Of a DNA stretch of 13,471 nucleotides, positions 6,235 to 13,136 are shown piece after piece. The position numbers were made by a program, and so were the translations under genes. The notes under the pieces were generated by a model. It saw only the letters and a program-made list of their open reading frames with translations. It was not told the origin of the DNA and searched no databases. This stretch comes from Multiplicimicrobium sp043718225. Its GTDB lineage: Bacteria; Omnitrophota; Omnitrophia; Omnitrophales; Aquincolibacteriaceae. Numbering within the stretch: position 1 is the stretch's first letter; every line of letters begins with the position of its first letter. Where the stretch lies: NCBI GenBank assembly GCA_043718225.1, contig JAYSWD010000116.1, positions 1-13,471 on the forward strand. Direction: 5' to 3'.

Positions 6235-7101
6235 TTACAAACAGCCAAGACGCGCGTTAGGAATAAACTCCGCGGACGTAATTGCCTGCGTCATCTTAAT
6301 AACATCGCATGCAGCTTTGACATCATGCACGCGAAAAAACCGCACATCCTGTGATAACGCGTAAGCGATACAAGCCGCGGTTCCGAATTCCCTATTATCC
6401 ACATCGCGGCCGGTTATTTTGCCGATAAATGATTTTCGTGACGGCCCCAAAAGTAACGGCAGTTGAAGCTTTTCAAATTTTTTGATTTCTTTGATCAAAA
6501 CTAAATTCTGCTCCGCATCTTTTGAAAAACCAAGCCCCGGGTCGATCACAAGCGCTTCGCGTCTAACGCCGCATTCCAAAGCGCGCTGAACCGATTGCGC
6601 TAGTTCCGCCGAAACTTCCTCGGTCAAATCTTCGTAAACGGCGAGTTTCTGCATCGTTTCGGCATTGCCGCGGCGATGCATGAGAATCAAACCGGCTTTA
6701 TGCCGCGCCGCAGCTGCAGCGACTTTACCCGCGGAATCACGCAAGCCGCTGACATCATTGATAATATCAGCTCCGGCCTGCAGACAGGCTTTCGCGACTT
6801 CAGCGCTGGTAGTATCGATCGAAATTAAAATCGGCAGGTTTTTGATTTTTCTTAAAGCGGGCATCAAACGCGCGATTTGATCTTCGGCAGAAACTGCTTC
6901 CGCTCCGGGTCGTGTGGATTCCGCGCCCAAATCCAAAATGTCCGCGCCGTCCGCGATAAGTTTTTGGGCCTGTTCATAAGCCGCCTCATGGATAAAAAAT
7001 TTGCCGCCATCCGAAAACGAATCAGGGGTTAAATTGAGAATCCCCATAACCAAGGGAGTTTCAAAAGAAAGTAGACGGGAAGGCAATTGCCATTTTTTCA
7101 T
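6235..7101 (-). CDS. folP: Dihydropteroate synthase
   Basis: This 288-residue cytoplasmic TIM-barrel enzyme joins 6-hydroxymethyl-dihydropterin pyrophosphate and p-aminobenzoate into dihydropteroate for folate synthesis; it is the sulfonamide target. The landmarks are present in order: MGILNLTPDSFSDGGKF near the N-terminus, DLGAESTRPGA (pterin and pyrophosphate loop), ISIDTT, INDVSGL, LILMHRRG, VIDPGLGFSK and LLGPSRKSFIG. The C-terminus ends with the helix containing FRVHDVKAACDVIKM. Its ATG lies 9 nt after the ftsH stop, the common ftsH-folP pairing, so it is probably cotranscribed. No strong Shine-Dalgarno is visible. Hairpin R3 follows directly after the stop. Confidence 0.98.
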   Translation of the reverse strand: MKKWQLPSRLLSFETPLVMGILNLTPDSFSDGGKFFIHEAAYEQAQKLIADGADILDLGAESTRPGAEAVSAEDQIARLMPALRKIKNLPILISIDTTSAEVAKACLQAGADIINDVSGLRDSAGKVAAAAARHKAGLILMHRRGNAETMQKLAVYEDLTEEVSAELAQSVQRALECGVRREALVIDPGLGFSKDAEQNLVLIKEIKKFEKLQLPLLLGPSRKSFIGKITGRDVDNREFGTAACIAYALSQDVRFFRVHDVKAACDVIKMTQAITSAEFIPNARLGCL

Positions 7102-7110
7102 GGCAATGAA

Positions 7111-9120
7111 TCAAGAAAAAGACGGTGTCGATGAAATCGGCGGCACAGGCCCATCCGTCTTGGGTTTAATTTCAAAAGAATTATCATGTTCGGGAGGAGC
7201 AGATTCGGAAATGACGCCACTCACCGGAGGCTCCTCGGGTCGAAGGCTCGGCAAACCGCAAATCAAGCGTATTTCATCTTCATCCAGCGTTTCTTTTTCG
7301 AGCACACGCGCGGATAATTTATCCAAAAGTGGTTTGTTTTTTTCCATCAAAGCGTAAGTTTCGGTGTAGCAGCCTTCGACAATCGACCTGATTTCTTCGT
7401 CCACGGTTTGTGCGGTTTTTTCGGAATAATCTTTGCCGCGCCCGAAATCGCGCCCGAGGAAAACTTCGGATTGAGATTTACCGCCATAAGCCAAATTTCC
7501 CAAGCGCTCGCTCATGCCCCATTCGCACACCATGGAATGCGCCAATTGAGTCGCTCGCTGAAGGTCATTGGAAGCGCCCGCTGTGATTTCATTGAAATAA
7601 ATTTTTTCCGCGATGCGGCCGCCCAAAAGCACTTTGATACGGTTTAAAATTTTTCCGCGGGAATAATCACGGTTATCTTCATCAGGACGCTGGAGCGTGT
7701 AACCCGCGATTCCGTAACCACGCGGAATAATTGAAATTTTATGCACAGGATCTGAATCAGGCGTGAGAATCGCGACCAGCGCGTGGCCGGCTTCATGCAC
7801 CGCGGTTGTTTTCTTATCTTTGTCGGATACGACACGGCTTTTGCGTTCCGGCCCCATCATCACTTTTTCGGTGGACTGCTCAAAATCTTCCTGCGTCACA
7901 GCCGGCTTGTTGCGGCGCGCGGCAAGCAACGCGGCTTCATTCACAAGGTTCGCGGCATCCGCACCGGAATAACCAACCGTGATTTTAGCAATCTTCTTAA
8001 GGTCGACATTCGCATCCATTTTGATCTTCTTCGTATGCACAAGCAGCAAAGCTTCGCGACCCTTGGCATCGGGCAGGTCAATCACGACCTGGCGGTCGAA
8101 GCGTCCCGGACGCATCAGCGCGGAATCCAAAACATCGGGACGATTGGTTGAGGCGATCAAAATCACGCCGGCCTGAGTGTCAAAACCGTCCATTTCAACC
8201 AGGAGCGCGTTAAGGGTCTGCTCGCGTTCATCATGCCCGCCGCCCACACCGGCAAAACGCTGACGCCCGACCGCATCGATTTCATCGATAAAAATAATCG
8301 CGCCGCGCCCGCCCGCTTTCGCGGCTTTTTTGGCCTGTTCAAATAAATCACGCACTCGTGCCGCGCCGACGCCCACGAACATTTCCACGAAATCCGAACC
8401 ACTAATCGAAAAAAACGGCGCATCCGCCTCGCCCGCGACGGCTTTCGCGATCAATGTCTTTCCCGTTCCCGGAGGCCCCATCAAAATCACGCCTTTAGGG
8501 ATGCGCCCGCCGAGCTTTTGAAACTTGGAGGGTTCGCGCAAAAATTCAATAACTTCTTTTAGCTCTTCTTTCGCTTCATCGCAGCCGGCGACGTCTTCAA
8601 AAGTCACTTTGTTCTTTTTGCCGGCGAGCTGAGCGCGCGATTTGCCGAAAGAAAAAATCTTGCCCCCGCCCTGCTGCATACCGCGATAAAGAAAAAACCA
8701 GATTAATCCAATAAAAATAAGTGCAGGAATCACATGCTGGAAAAAGTAGCGCACAAAATAATTGGGCTGAACCACGCGGAAATCGCGCAGGTTTTGGCGC
8801 AACAACGTAATCATTTCAGGATCGGAAGGCGGAATATCGACACGAAAATTTTTCCCGTCCACGGTTTTGCAATGAACGGTGTCTTCCATCATTTCACAGG
8901 ACTGAATCGTATGCGTTTCAGGGTTGGATGCCACACGGCGGTAAAAATCAGAATAGCTGACTTTTTCGCCTTCCACGCCGGGAACGACAAAAAACTGGAA
9001 AAAAGTATAAACCGCGAAAGGAATCAGAAGCAGAATGAACGTGCGTTTCCGTTCGGGATCTGGAAGGCTGGGCTTCTTCCCCGGGCGGCGGTTTTTCTTA
9101 TTGTTATTTTCGTCTGCCAT
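7111..9120 (-). CDS. ftsH: ATP-dependent zinc metalloprotease FtsH
   Basis: This 669-residue membrane protease degrades membrane and short-lived cytosolic proteins as a hexamer. A basic N-terminus is followed by helix 1 (FILLLIPFAVYTFFQFFVV, about 28-46), a periplasmic domain of about 80 residues, and helix 2 (HVIPALIFIGLIWFFLY, about 129-145). The AAA module has Walker A GPPGTGKT (215-222), the pore motif FVGVGAARVRD, Walker B IIFIDEIDAVGRQR, and the second region of homology from STNRPDVLD to RPGRFDR. The zinc site is HEAGH (442-446), with a downstream acidic partner in the segment ASNDLQRAT. The proline- and serine-rich tail is ordinary. The ATG at 9118-9120 is preferred over a TTG 6 nt upstream. 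It has no strong ribosome site; a hairpin TGGGC-TTT-GCCCA sits at 9138-9150. Confidence 0.98.
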   Translation of the reverse strand: MADENNNKKNRRPGKKPSLPDPERKRTFILLLIPFAVYTFFQFFVVPGVEGEKVSYSDFYRRVASNPETHTIQSCEMMEDTVHCKTVDGKNFRVDIPPSDPEMITLLRQNLRDFRVVQPNYFVRYFFQHVIPALIFIGLIWFFLYRGMQQGGGKIFSFGKSRAQLAGKKNKVTFEDVAGCDEAKEELKEVIEFLREPSKFQKLGGRIPKGVILMGPPGTGKTLIAKAVAGEADAPFFSISGSDFVEMFVGVGAARVRDLFEQAKKAAKAGGRGAIIFIDEIDAVGRQRFAGVGGGHDEREQTLNALLVEMDGFDTQAGVILIASTNRPDVLDSALMRPGRFDRQVVIDLPDAKGREALLLVHTKKIKMDANVDLKKIAKITVGYSGADAANLVNEAALLAARRNKPAVTQEDFEQSTEKVMMGPERKSRVVSDKDKKTTAVHEAGHALVAILTPDSDPVHKISIIPRGYGIAGYTLQRPDEDNRDYSRGKILNRIKVLLGGRIAEKIYFNEITAGASNDLQRATQLAHSMVCEWGMSERLGNLAYGGKSQSEVFLGRDFGRGKDYSEKTAQTVDEEIRSIVEGCYTETYALMEKNKPLLDKLSARVLEKETLDEDEIRLICGLPSLRPEEPPVSGVISESAPPEHDNSFEIKPKTDGPVPPISSTPSFS

Positions 9121-9185
9121 ACTCAATATTTTCGCTCTGGGCTTTGCCCAACCGCAATTCTAAATTTAGCTCTTAAAGGGCGGAT

Positions 9186-9214
9186 AGTGTAACACGAGCC
9201 ATTATAGAGGGCAA
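9186..9214 (-). promoter_or_regulatory. Candidate sigma-70 promoter for ftsH-folP
   Basis: On the minus strand TTGCCC (9209-9214) and TACACT (9186-9191) are separated by 17 nt; each matches 4 of 6 consensus positions. A second -10-like TATAAT occurs at 9201-9206. Transcription would begin near 9179 and give a leader of about 58 nt that includes the small hairpin at 9138-9150. Confidence 0.5.
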
Positions 9215-9233
9215 TCATCCTAAGCCTTGCGAT

Positions 9234-10262
9234 TCAGGAGGCCTTTTGGATTAAAATGCGTCGGGAATCCCCGACAAGTATGAGCCCGCGCGGAAGCGAA
9301 ACTTGAAAGCGACTGTTTTTGAGGGCTTTTTTAACGGCCGTCCCGCTTTCGAAAAGCAAGCCGGCTGCCGAATCCAGCTTCTTTAGCAAACCATCTAAAA
9401 TCCGAAACTGCAGTGCCGGATGCAAAGCTCTAAAAACAGGCGCTTTTAAAACAACTCGCAAAGAAGAAGCCGAGACAAGCACATTTTTTCCGGCCTTATT
9501 CTCCAGTTCGGAAATCAAATCACTTTCGGCACCGATAATTTCGGGAATGCGCGCAAGCGCCTGAATCACGCGCGGGTTGATCTTCTGCGCGAGGAAAGGC
9601 AGAACTTCCAGGCGGATGCGGTTGCGAAGATAATCCGTCGATTGATTGGTTTCATCTTTGCAGAATGAAAAATGATTTTGCTTTAAAAATTCAATCATTT
9701 CCGCTTTCGAAAAAGCCAGCAGGGGACGAATCACGCGCATTCTCTCGAATTTCATCTGCTCGCGAATCCCCAAAAGCCCGCGCAGGCCCGTCCCCTGACA
9801 AATTCGCATTAGAACGGTTTCCGCTTGGTCATCGAGATGATGCGCGAAAAGCACAACACCGCTTTTTGACTTGCGATAAACCGTTTTTAAAAATTCATAC
9901 CTTTTCGCTCGCGCGGCTTCTTCCAGCGAAAGTTTTTTCCGGTTTGATTTTCTCGCGAGTTTCGCACGCCCTAAAAAAAAAGGTATTTCATATTTCGCGG
10001 CCATTTTCCTGACAAATAATTCATCGCGCTTCGCGGTTCGCGCACGGATCCCATGATTAAAATGCGCCACCCCTATTTTTGCGTTGGGGAAAGCCAGCCG
10101 GGTTAAATGAAAAAGCGCGATTGAATCAGGTCCTCCGGAACAGGCGATTAAAATCCTGCCGGATTTCTTGAGAAACTCTTTCCCGGCGCAATGCTTTTGG
10201 AAGCGGAAAAGCAGCGACTTTTGATCGAAAGCGGGATCGATTTTTTTTGTTTTTTGCAACAT
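9234..10262 (-). CDS. tilS: tRNA(Ile)-lysidine synthase TilS (short form)
   Basis: This 342-residue enzyme uses ATP and lysine to convert C34 of the CAU-anticodon isoleucine tRNA to lysidine, changing its reading from AUG to AUA. The N-type ATP pyrophosphatase loop is SGGPDS (42-47). AHFNHGIRARTAKRDE, LARAKLARK-like basic segments, FAHHLDDQAETVLMRICQGTGLRGL and DETNQSTDYLRNRIR are all typical. After the catalytic domain there is a substrate-binding region (about 220-320), but the C-terminal TilS_C domain of the 430-residue enzymes is absent, as in short TilS proteins. No clear Shine-Dalgarno precedes the ATG. It diverges from a tRNA with a CAT anticodon 74 bp away, a possible substrate. Confidence 0.95.
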   Translation of the reverse strand: MLQKTKKIDPAFDQKSLLFRFQKHCAGKEFLKKSGRILIACSGGPDSIALFHLTRLAFPNAKIGVAHFNHGIRARTAKRDELFVRKMAAKYEIPFFLGRAKLARKSNRKKLSLEEAARAKRYEFLKTVYRKSKSGVVLFAHHLDDQAETVLMRICQGTGLRGLLGIREQMKFERMRVIRPLLAFSKAEMIEFLKQNHFSFCKDETNQSTDYLRNRIRLEVLPFLAQKINPRVIQALARIPEIIGAESDLISELENKAGKNVLVSASSLRVVLKAPVFRALHPALQFRILDGLLKKLDSAAGLLFESGTAVKKALKNSRFQVSLPRGLILVGDSRRILIQKAS

Positions 10263-10284
10263 GAAATAAACTTTAAAAGGCGTA

Positions 10285-10314
10285 TTTACGCTTGTGGAGC
10301 AGCCATGTTAACAT
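10285..10314 (+). promoter_or_regulatory. Candidate promoter for the CAT-anticodon tRNA
   Basis: TTTACG (10285-10290) and TAACAT (10309-10314) are 18 nt apart, and each matches 4 of 6 consensus positions. The tRNA begins 23 nt after the -10, leaving room for a short 5' leader. The site lies in the 74-bp divergent gap shared with tilS. Confidence 0.4.
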
Positions 10315-10336
10315 ATCCGCCTTTTGCGGCTCTTTG

Positions 10337-10409
10337 GACGGGGTAGCTCAGTTGGTAGAGCGCAGGACTCATAAGCCTGTTGTCGGGAGTTCAATCCTCC
10401 CCCCCGTCA
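10337..10409 (+). tRNA. tRNA with CAT anticodon (elongator Met or Ile2)
   Basis: A 73-nt cloverleaf can be drawn by hand. The acceptor stem is GACGGGG/CCCCGTC, the linker is TA, the D-arm is GCTC-AGTTGGTA-GAGC, and the anticodon stem is CAGGA/GCCTG around the loop CTCATAA. The T-arm is GGGAG-TTCAATC-CTCCC, and the discriminator is A. The 3' CCA is not encoded. The last anticodon-stem pair (31-39) is an A-G mismatch. The anticodon is CAT in an elongator-type loop. It lacks initiator features: the first acceptor pair is a proper G-C pair and there is no run of three G-C pairs beside the loop. Met and Ile2 tRNAs cannot be told apart safely here. The tilS neighbour hints at Ile2, while the acceptor lacks the C4-G69 and C5-G68 pairs known to favour E. 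coli TilS. Confidence 0.93.
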
Positions 10410-10424
10410 TTTACTACACTTAGC

Positions 10425-10499
10425 CAAAATCTTCTTTTTATAAAAATTCAAACAGTTGCGTCTTCGCGCAAAACTCATTTTTATAAAAAGAAGATTTTG
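10425..10499 (+). repeat. Hairpin R5 of the TGCTCARACAG/RAACTCGCA family
   Basis: The arms at 10425-10447 and 10477-10499 form a perfect 23-bp inverted repeat, very AT-rich. The 29-nt loop contains TCAAACAG and AAACTC, with an inner stem TTGCG/CGCAA; the arms replace the outer TGC/GCA of other copies. It begins 15 nt after the tRNA and lies on the same strand, matching the placement of R2, R3 and R4 after their genes. The core is closest to R1. Confidence 0.85.
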
Positions 10500-10510
10500 A
10501 CAACGTTCCG

Positions 10511-10552
10511 TTCCGCAATTGCTCCAAGCCTAAGGCTTGTCGCATGCCGGAA
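10511..10552 (+). repeat. Degenerate family hairpin R7
   Basis: TTCCG (10511-10515) pairs with CGGAA (10548-10552), and CAAGCC-TAA-GGCTTG forms a 6-bp inner stem. Between them the plus strand shows TTGCTC on the left and TCGCAT on the right, the outermost letters of the family loop. The ACAG/AAC parts are missing. It follows R5 by 11 nt. It may be a decayed copy or a chance likeness. Confidence 0.4.
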
Positions 10553-10580
10553 TTTTGCTAGCCGCAAAATATAGTTTTTT
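10552..10580 (+). terminator. Weak candidate terminator
   Basis: ATTTTGC (10552-10558) pairs with GCAAAAT (10564-10570), and a run of six T follows at 10575-10580. The stem is AT-rich and the T-run starts 4 nt after it, so it is a poor intrinsic terminator. It could end transcription coming through the tRNA and hairpins R5 and R7. Confidence 0.25.
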
Positions 10581-10637
10581 AAAAATGACAGCTCCTGAGC
10601 CTCGCCTCTTCTGCGCCTCAGCGCAACCGCATTCCTA

Positions 10638-10997
10638 TCATTTAACACCTTGTTTAAAAAGCAGCAAAATAGCCGGCAAATAAAGGATTGAAAGTCCAAA
10701 AAATAAAAGACCACCCAACTGGTTTTCAACCCATTCATTTTGCCACAAACAAATCCCGTAGATAAAAACTCCAACTAACGATATGCCTAAAAAAATAACT
10801 GAAAATAAAAAAGGGCTACCTTTTCTTTTAATCAGCTTGAGCGCTGACAACAGACATCCCGACGCAATAAAACCATTCAACGTTTGTATCATCCAAAAAC
10901 CATGGGTGAAGAAAATTAAAACCACAAATAAAAGGGATGATAAAACCAACACCCCTGCCGAAAAATAAATTGCTGTCGGGTCATTTTTAGATGCCAT
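10638..10997 (-). CDS. Small four-helix membrane protein, unknown function
   Basis: This is a 119-residue protein from the ATG at 10995-10997 (MASKNDPTAIYF). A start 33 nt further upstream would add a short charged stretch (MFLKTLEKQES). A GGAG lies 12 nt before the chosen ATG, a rather long gap. Four hydrophobic helices fill it: YFSAGVLVLSSLLFVVLIFF, MIQTLNGFIASGCLLSALKL, FLFSVIFLGISLVGVFIYGI and LGGLLFFGLSILYLPAILLL. Between helices two and three is a basic loop (KLIKRKGSP), probably cytoplasmic. No catalytic motif is seen and I do not recognise a family. It is AT-rich relative to ilvD and lies between two repeat-rich gaps, in the same direction as ilvD. The consistent alternation of helices and loops argues for a real gene, but it could be poorly conserved. 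Confidence 0.6.
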   Translation of the reverse strand: MASKNDPTAIYFSAGVLVLSSLLFVVLIFFTHGFWMIQTLNGFIASGCLLSALKLIKRKGSPFLFSVIFLGISLVGVFIYGICLWQNEWVENQLGGLLFFGLSILYLPAILLLFKQGVK

Positions 10998-11036
10998 GCT
11001 TTCTTGTTTCTCCAGCGTTTTTAGAAACACGAATCT

Positions 11037-11169
11037 CTTCAGAATGAGATCGAGTCGGCTCGCGATTCATTTTGAAGCGCGGGATGACACAAATAGAAAA
11101 TTTTATTGCTGTCGCTGCGACAATAAAATTTTTCTGCTTATAGCCCCACCATCCTACTTACGCGAAGGG
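11037..11169 (-). ncRNA. Body of element D: structured domain downstream of ilvD
   Basis: No gene is visible in the 289-bp gap between ilvD and the small membrane gene. A long hairpin pairs AGAAAATTTTATTG (11095-11108) with 11121-11135 around the loop CTGTCGCTGCGA. After an internal loop GGATG (11082-11086) pairs with CATCC (11150-11154). On the minus strand the left side of that internal loop is GGTGGGGCTATAAGC, the counterpart of the G-rich boxes after R3 and R6. A second hairpin lies at 11037-11076 with arms CTTCA and TGAAG, extended by AATGA/TCATT. With R4 this forms an element of the same plan as those at 1611-2059 and 5940-6223. Confidence 0.5.
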
Positions 11170-11251
11170 TCGCAAACTCAGGCTCTTGAGATGCGAGTTC
11201 CGCAGGCGCAGCCGAGGACTGTCTGAGCAGATCGAGAGCTTGCGTTTGCGA
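11170..11251 (-). repeat. Hairpin R4 of the TGCTCARACAG/RAACTCGCA family
   Basis: The arms at 11170-11189 and 11232-11251 pair at 17 of 20 positions, and two of the three exceptions are G-T wobbles. On the minus strand the loop reads CTGCTCAGACAGTCCTCGG and GCGGAACTCGCAT, with a GGC/GCC inner stem. It begins 35 nt after the ilvD stop, on the ilvD strand. Confidence 0.85.
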
Positions 11252-11286
11252 CAAACCAATAAACGAAAAACGAAAAATTTACGCGC

Positions 11287-12960
11287 TTAGTAAAACGATG
11301 TAACCGCGCCTTCGGCTGCCGACGAAACAAGCTTCGCGTATTTTGCCATTACGCCCATGGTGTACCGCGGTTTGGGTGCTTTCCATTTTTTAAGGCGTCT
11401 TTTAATTTCAGCCGCTGAAATTAAAACTTCGATTTTATTTTTAGCGACATCCAATCGAATCAGGTCGCCATTTTGAACCGCCGCGATCGGACCGCCCATC
11501 GCCGCTTCGGGGGACACGTGGCCAATCATAAAACCGCGTGTCGCACCGGAGAAACGTCCGTCAGTTAATAAAGCGACATGTTCACCCAATCCTTCGCCTG
11601 ATATCGCCGCTGTGACTGCCAACATTTCACGCATTCCGGGTCCGCCGCGCGGGCCTTCGTAGCGGATAACAAGCACATCGCCTTGTTTAATTTTTTGGTC
11701 TTTCACCGCTTTGAACGCATCTTCCTCGCAATTAAAAACACGCGCGGGGCCTTCATGAAAAGTACGTTTGTGTCCCGCGACTTTAATCACGCAGCCTTCC
11801 GGAGAAAGATTGCCTTTTAAAATCACGAGTCCGCCTGTCGGCTTGATGGGATTATTTAAAGGACGTATCACCTGCTGGCCCGCTAATTCTTTCGCGAGCT
11901 TTGTTTCTTCGCCGATGGTTTTACCGCTGACTGTGAGGCAGTTTGCATGCAAAAGCCCGGCATCCAGCAAACGCTTCGTGATAACGCGGTATCCGCCCGC
12001 ACGATAAGTATCATTCGCGACAAATCTTCCGCCCGGTTTTAAATCGCCCAAGAGCGGTGTTTTTTTGCTGATTTTATCGAACTCTTCGATTTTCAAAGCA
12101 ATACCCGTTTCTTTCGCGAGCGCCATCAAATGCAAAACCGCGTTGGTCGATCCGCCCGTCAAACAAACCGAAGCGATCGCGTTTTCAAAAGATTTCTTTG
12201 TGATAATGTCGGAAGGCCGGAGATTTTTTTTCAAAAGTTCAATCACGAGCTTACCCGCGTCATAACATGCCGCGTCTTTTTTGGGATCCATCGCCGGAAT
12301 TTCATTCGTGCCCATCGGTGAAATCCCCATCACCGCATAAGCCGTAGCCATTGTGTTCGCCGTGAACTGCCCGCCGCAAGCCCCGGCATTCGGACAAGCC
12401 GCATTTTCAATTTGGCAAAGCTGCTTCAAATTAATTTGGCCGGCGGAAAATTTTCCGACCGCTTCGAAAACTTCCTGAATCGTAATGTCTTTGCCTTCAT
12501 GGCTTCCGGGGTCAATCGTTCCGCCGTAAATCATTAGCGAAGGTACGTTCATACGCGCCAGCGCCATGACGGTTCCCGGAATTGTTTTATCGCAGCCAGA
12601 CAAAGCAACAATGCCGTCAAAATAATGTCCGCGTGCGACAAGCTCAATCGAGTCGGCGACAATTTCGCGGCTGATCAAAGACGTTTTCATACCTTCGGTG
12701 CCCATGGTGATGCCGTCTGAAATCGCGATGGTGTTGAATTCAAGCGGTGTTCCGCCCGCGGCACGCACGCCTTCTTTGACTTTTTCGGATAAGCGGCGTA
12801 AGTGCGAATTGCAAGGCGTGGTTTCAATCCAGGTATTCGCGATACCGATCATGGGTTTCTTCAAATCATCGTCGGTAAGTCCCAATGCTTTCAACATGGC
12901 GCGGGCTGGCGCGCGAGAGGGGCCTTCAGTGATCGTGGAACTTCTCTGGTTTAACTTCAT
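11287..12960 (-). CDS. ilvD: Dihydroxy-acid dehydratase
   Basis: This 557-residue Fe-S enzyme dehydrates 2,3-dihydroxy acids to 2-keto acids, the third common step of valine and isoleucine synthesis; it also serves leucine and pantothenate. Length is typical. Candidate cluster cysteines are C50 (TTPCNSH), C123 (LSGCDKTIPG) and C195 (NAGACGGQFTANTMA). K125 after CD is the usual modified, metal-binding lysine. Other signatures are SDGITMGTEGM, LTGGSTNAVLHL, YEGPRGGPGMREM and TDGRFSGATRGFMIGHVSPEA. The ATG at 12958-12960 has AAGGAG 8 nt upstream, the best ribosome site in the window. The bimetal and cluster type cannot be read from sequence. No other ilv genes are in the window, so it appears to be transcribed alone or with the small downstream membrane gene. 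Confidence 0.98.
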   Translation of the reverse strand: MKLNQRSSTITEGPSRAPARAMLKALGLTDDDLKKPMIGIANTWIETTPCNSHLRRLSEKVKEGVRAAGGTPLEFNTIAISDGITMGTEGMKTSLISREIVADSIELVARGHYFDGIVALSGCDKTIPGTVMALARMNVPSLMIYGGTIDPGSHEGKDITIQEVFEAVGKFSAGQINLKQLCQIENAACPNAGACGGQFTANTMATAYAVMGISPMGTNEIPAMDPKKDAACYDAGKLVIELLKKNLRPSDIITKKSFENAIASVCLTGGSTNAVLHLMALAKETGIALKIEEFDKISKKTPLLGDLKPGGRFVANDTYRAGGYRVITKRLLDAGLLHANCLTVSGKTIGEETKLAKELAGQQVIRPLNNPIKPTGGLVILKGNLSPEGCVIKVAGHKRTFHEGPARVFNCEEDAFKAVKDQKIKQGDVLVIRYEGPRGGPGMREMLAVTAAISGEGLGEHVALLTDGRFSGATRGFMIGHVSPEAAMGGPIAAVQNGDLIRLDVAKNKIEVLISAAEIKRRLKKWKAPKPRYTMGVMAKYAKLVSSAAEGAVTSFY

Positions 12961-12968
12961 ATCAATGA

Positions 12969-12974
12969 CTCCTT
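12969..12974 (-). promoter_or_regulatory. Shine-Dalgarno site of ilvD
   Basis: AAGGAG on the minus strand lies 8 nt before the ilvD ATG and fixes this start. It stands out because most other genes here have weak or no such site. Confidence 0.75.
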
Positions 12975-12988
12975 ATAATGAAGGGAAG

Positions 12989-13017
12989 ATTATAACAAGT
13001 CTAAACAGAAGACTAAA
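12989..13017 (-). promoter_or_regulatory. Candidate sigma-70 promoter of ilvD
   Basis: TATAAT at 12989-12994 is a perfect -10. TTTAGT at 13012-13017, 17 nt away, is a weak -35 (3 of 6). The leader would be about 20 nt, too short for a T-box or peptide attenuator, so branched-chain amino acid control is not evident here. Confidence 0.6.
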
Positions 13018-13040
13018 GACCGAATACGAAATGGAGTTGC

Positions 13041-13136
13041 TCCTCAGAGGAATAAATTCGGATCTTCTCAGACAGTCCTCGTCCCGCACTTGGCGGGACT
13101 GCGGAACTCGCAACTCCGAATTTATTCCCCTGAGGA
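13041..13136 (+). repeat. Hairpin R6 of the TGCTCARACAG/RAACTCGCA family
   Basis: The arms at 13041-13062 and 13115-13136 pair at 21 of 22 positions. The loop reads TTCTCAGACAGTCCTC on the left and GCGGAACTCGCAAC on the right. The inner stem is a perfect 7 bp, GTCCCGC-ACTTG-GCGGGAC, longer than in the other copies. It lies upstream of ilvD but faces away from it, and it leads directly into the body of element B. Confidence 0.85.

Noticed and set aside
1611..13136. CRISPR array or integron attC sites
   Set aside because: The copies are kilobases apart with no spacers or cas genes. They lack the RYYYAAC/GTTRRRY ends of attC and there is no integrase or cassette layout.
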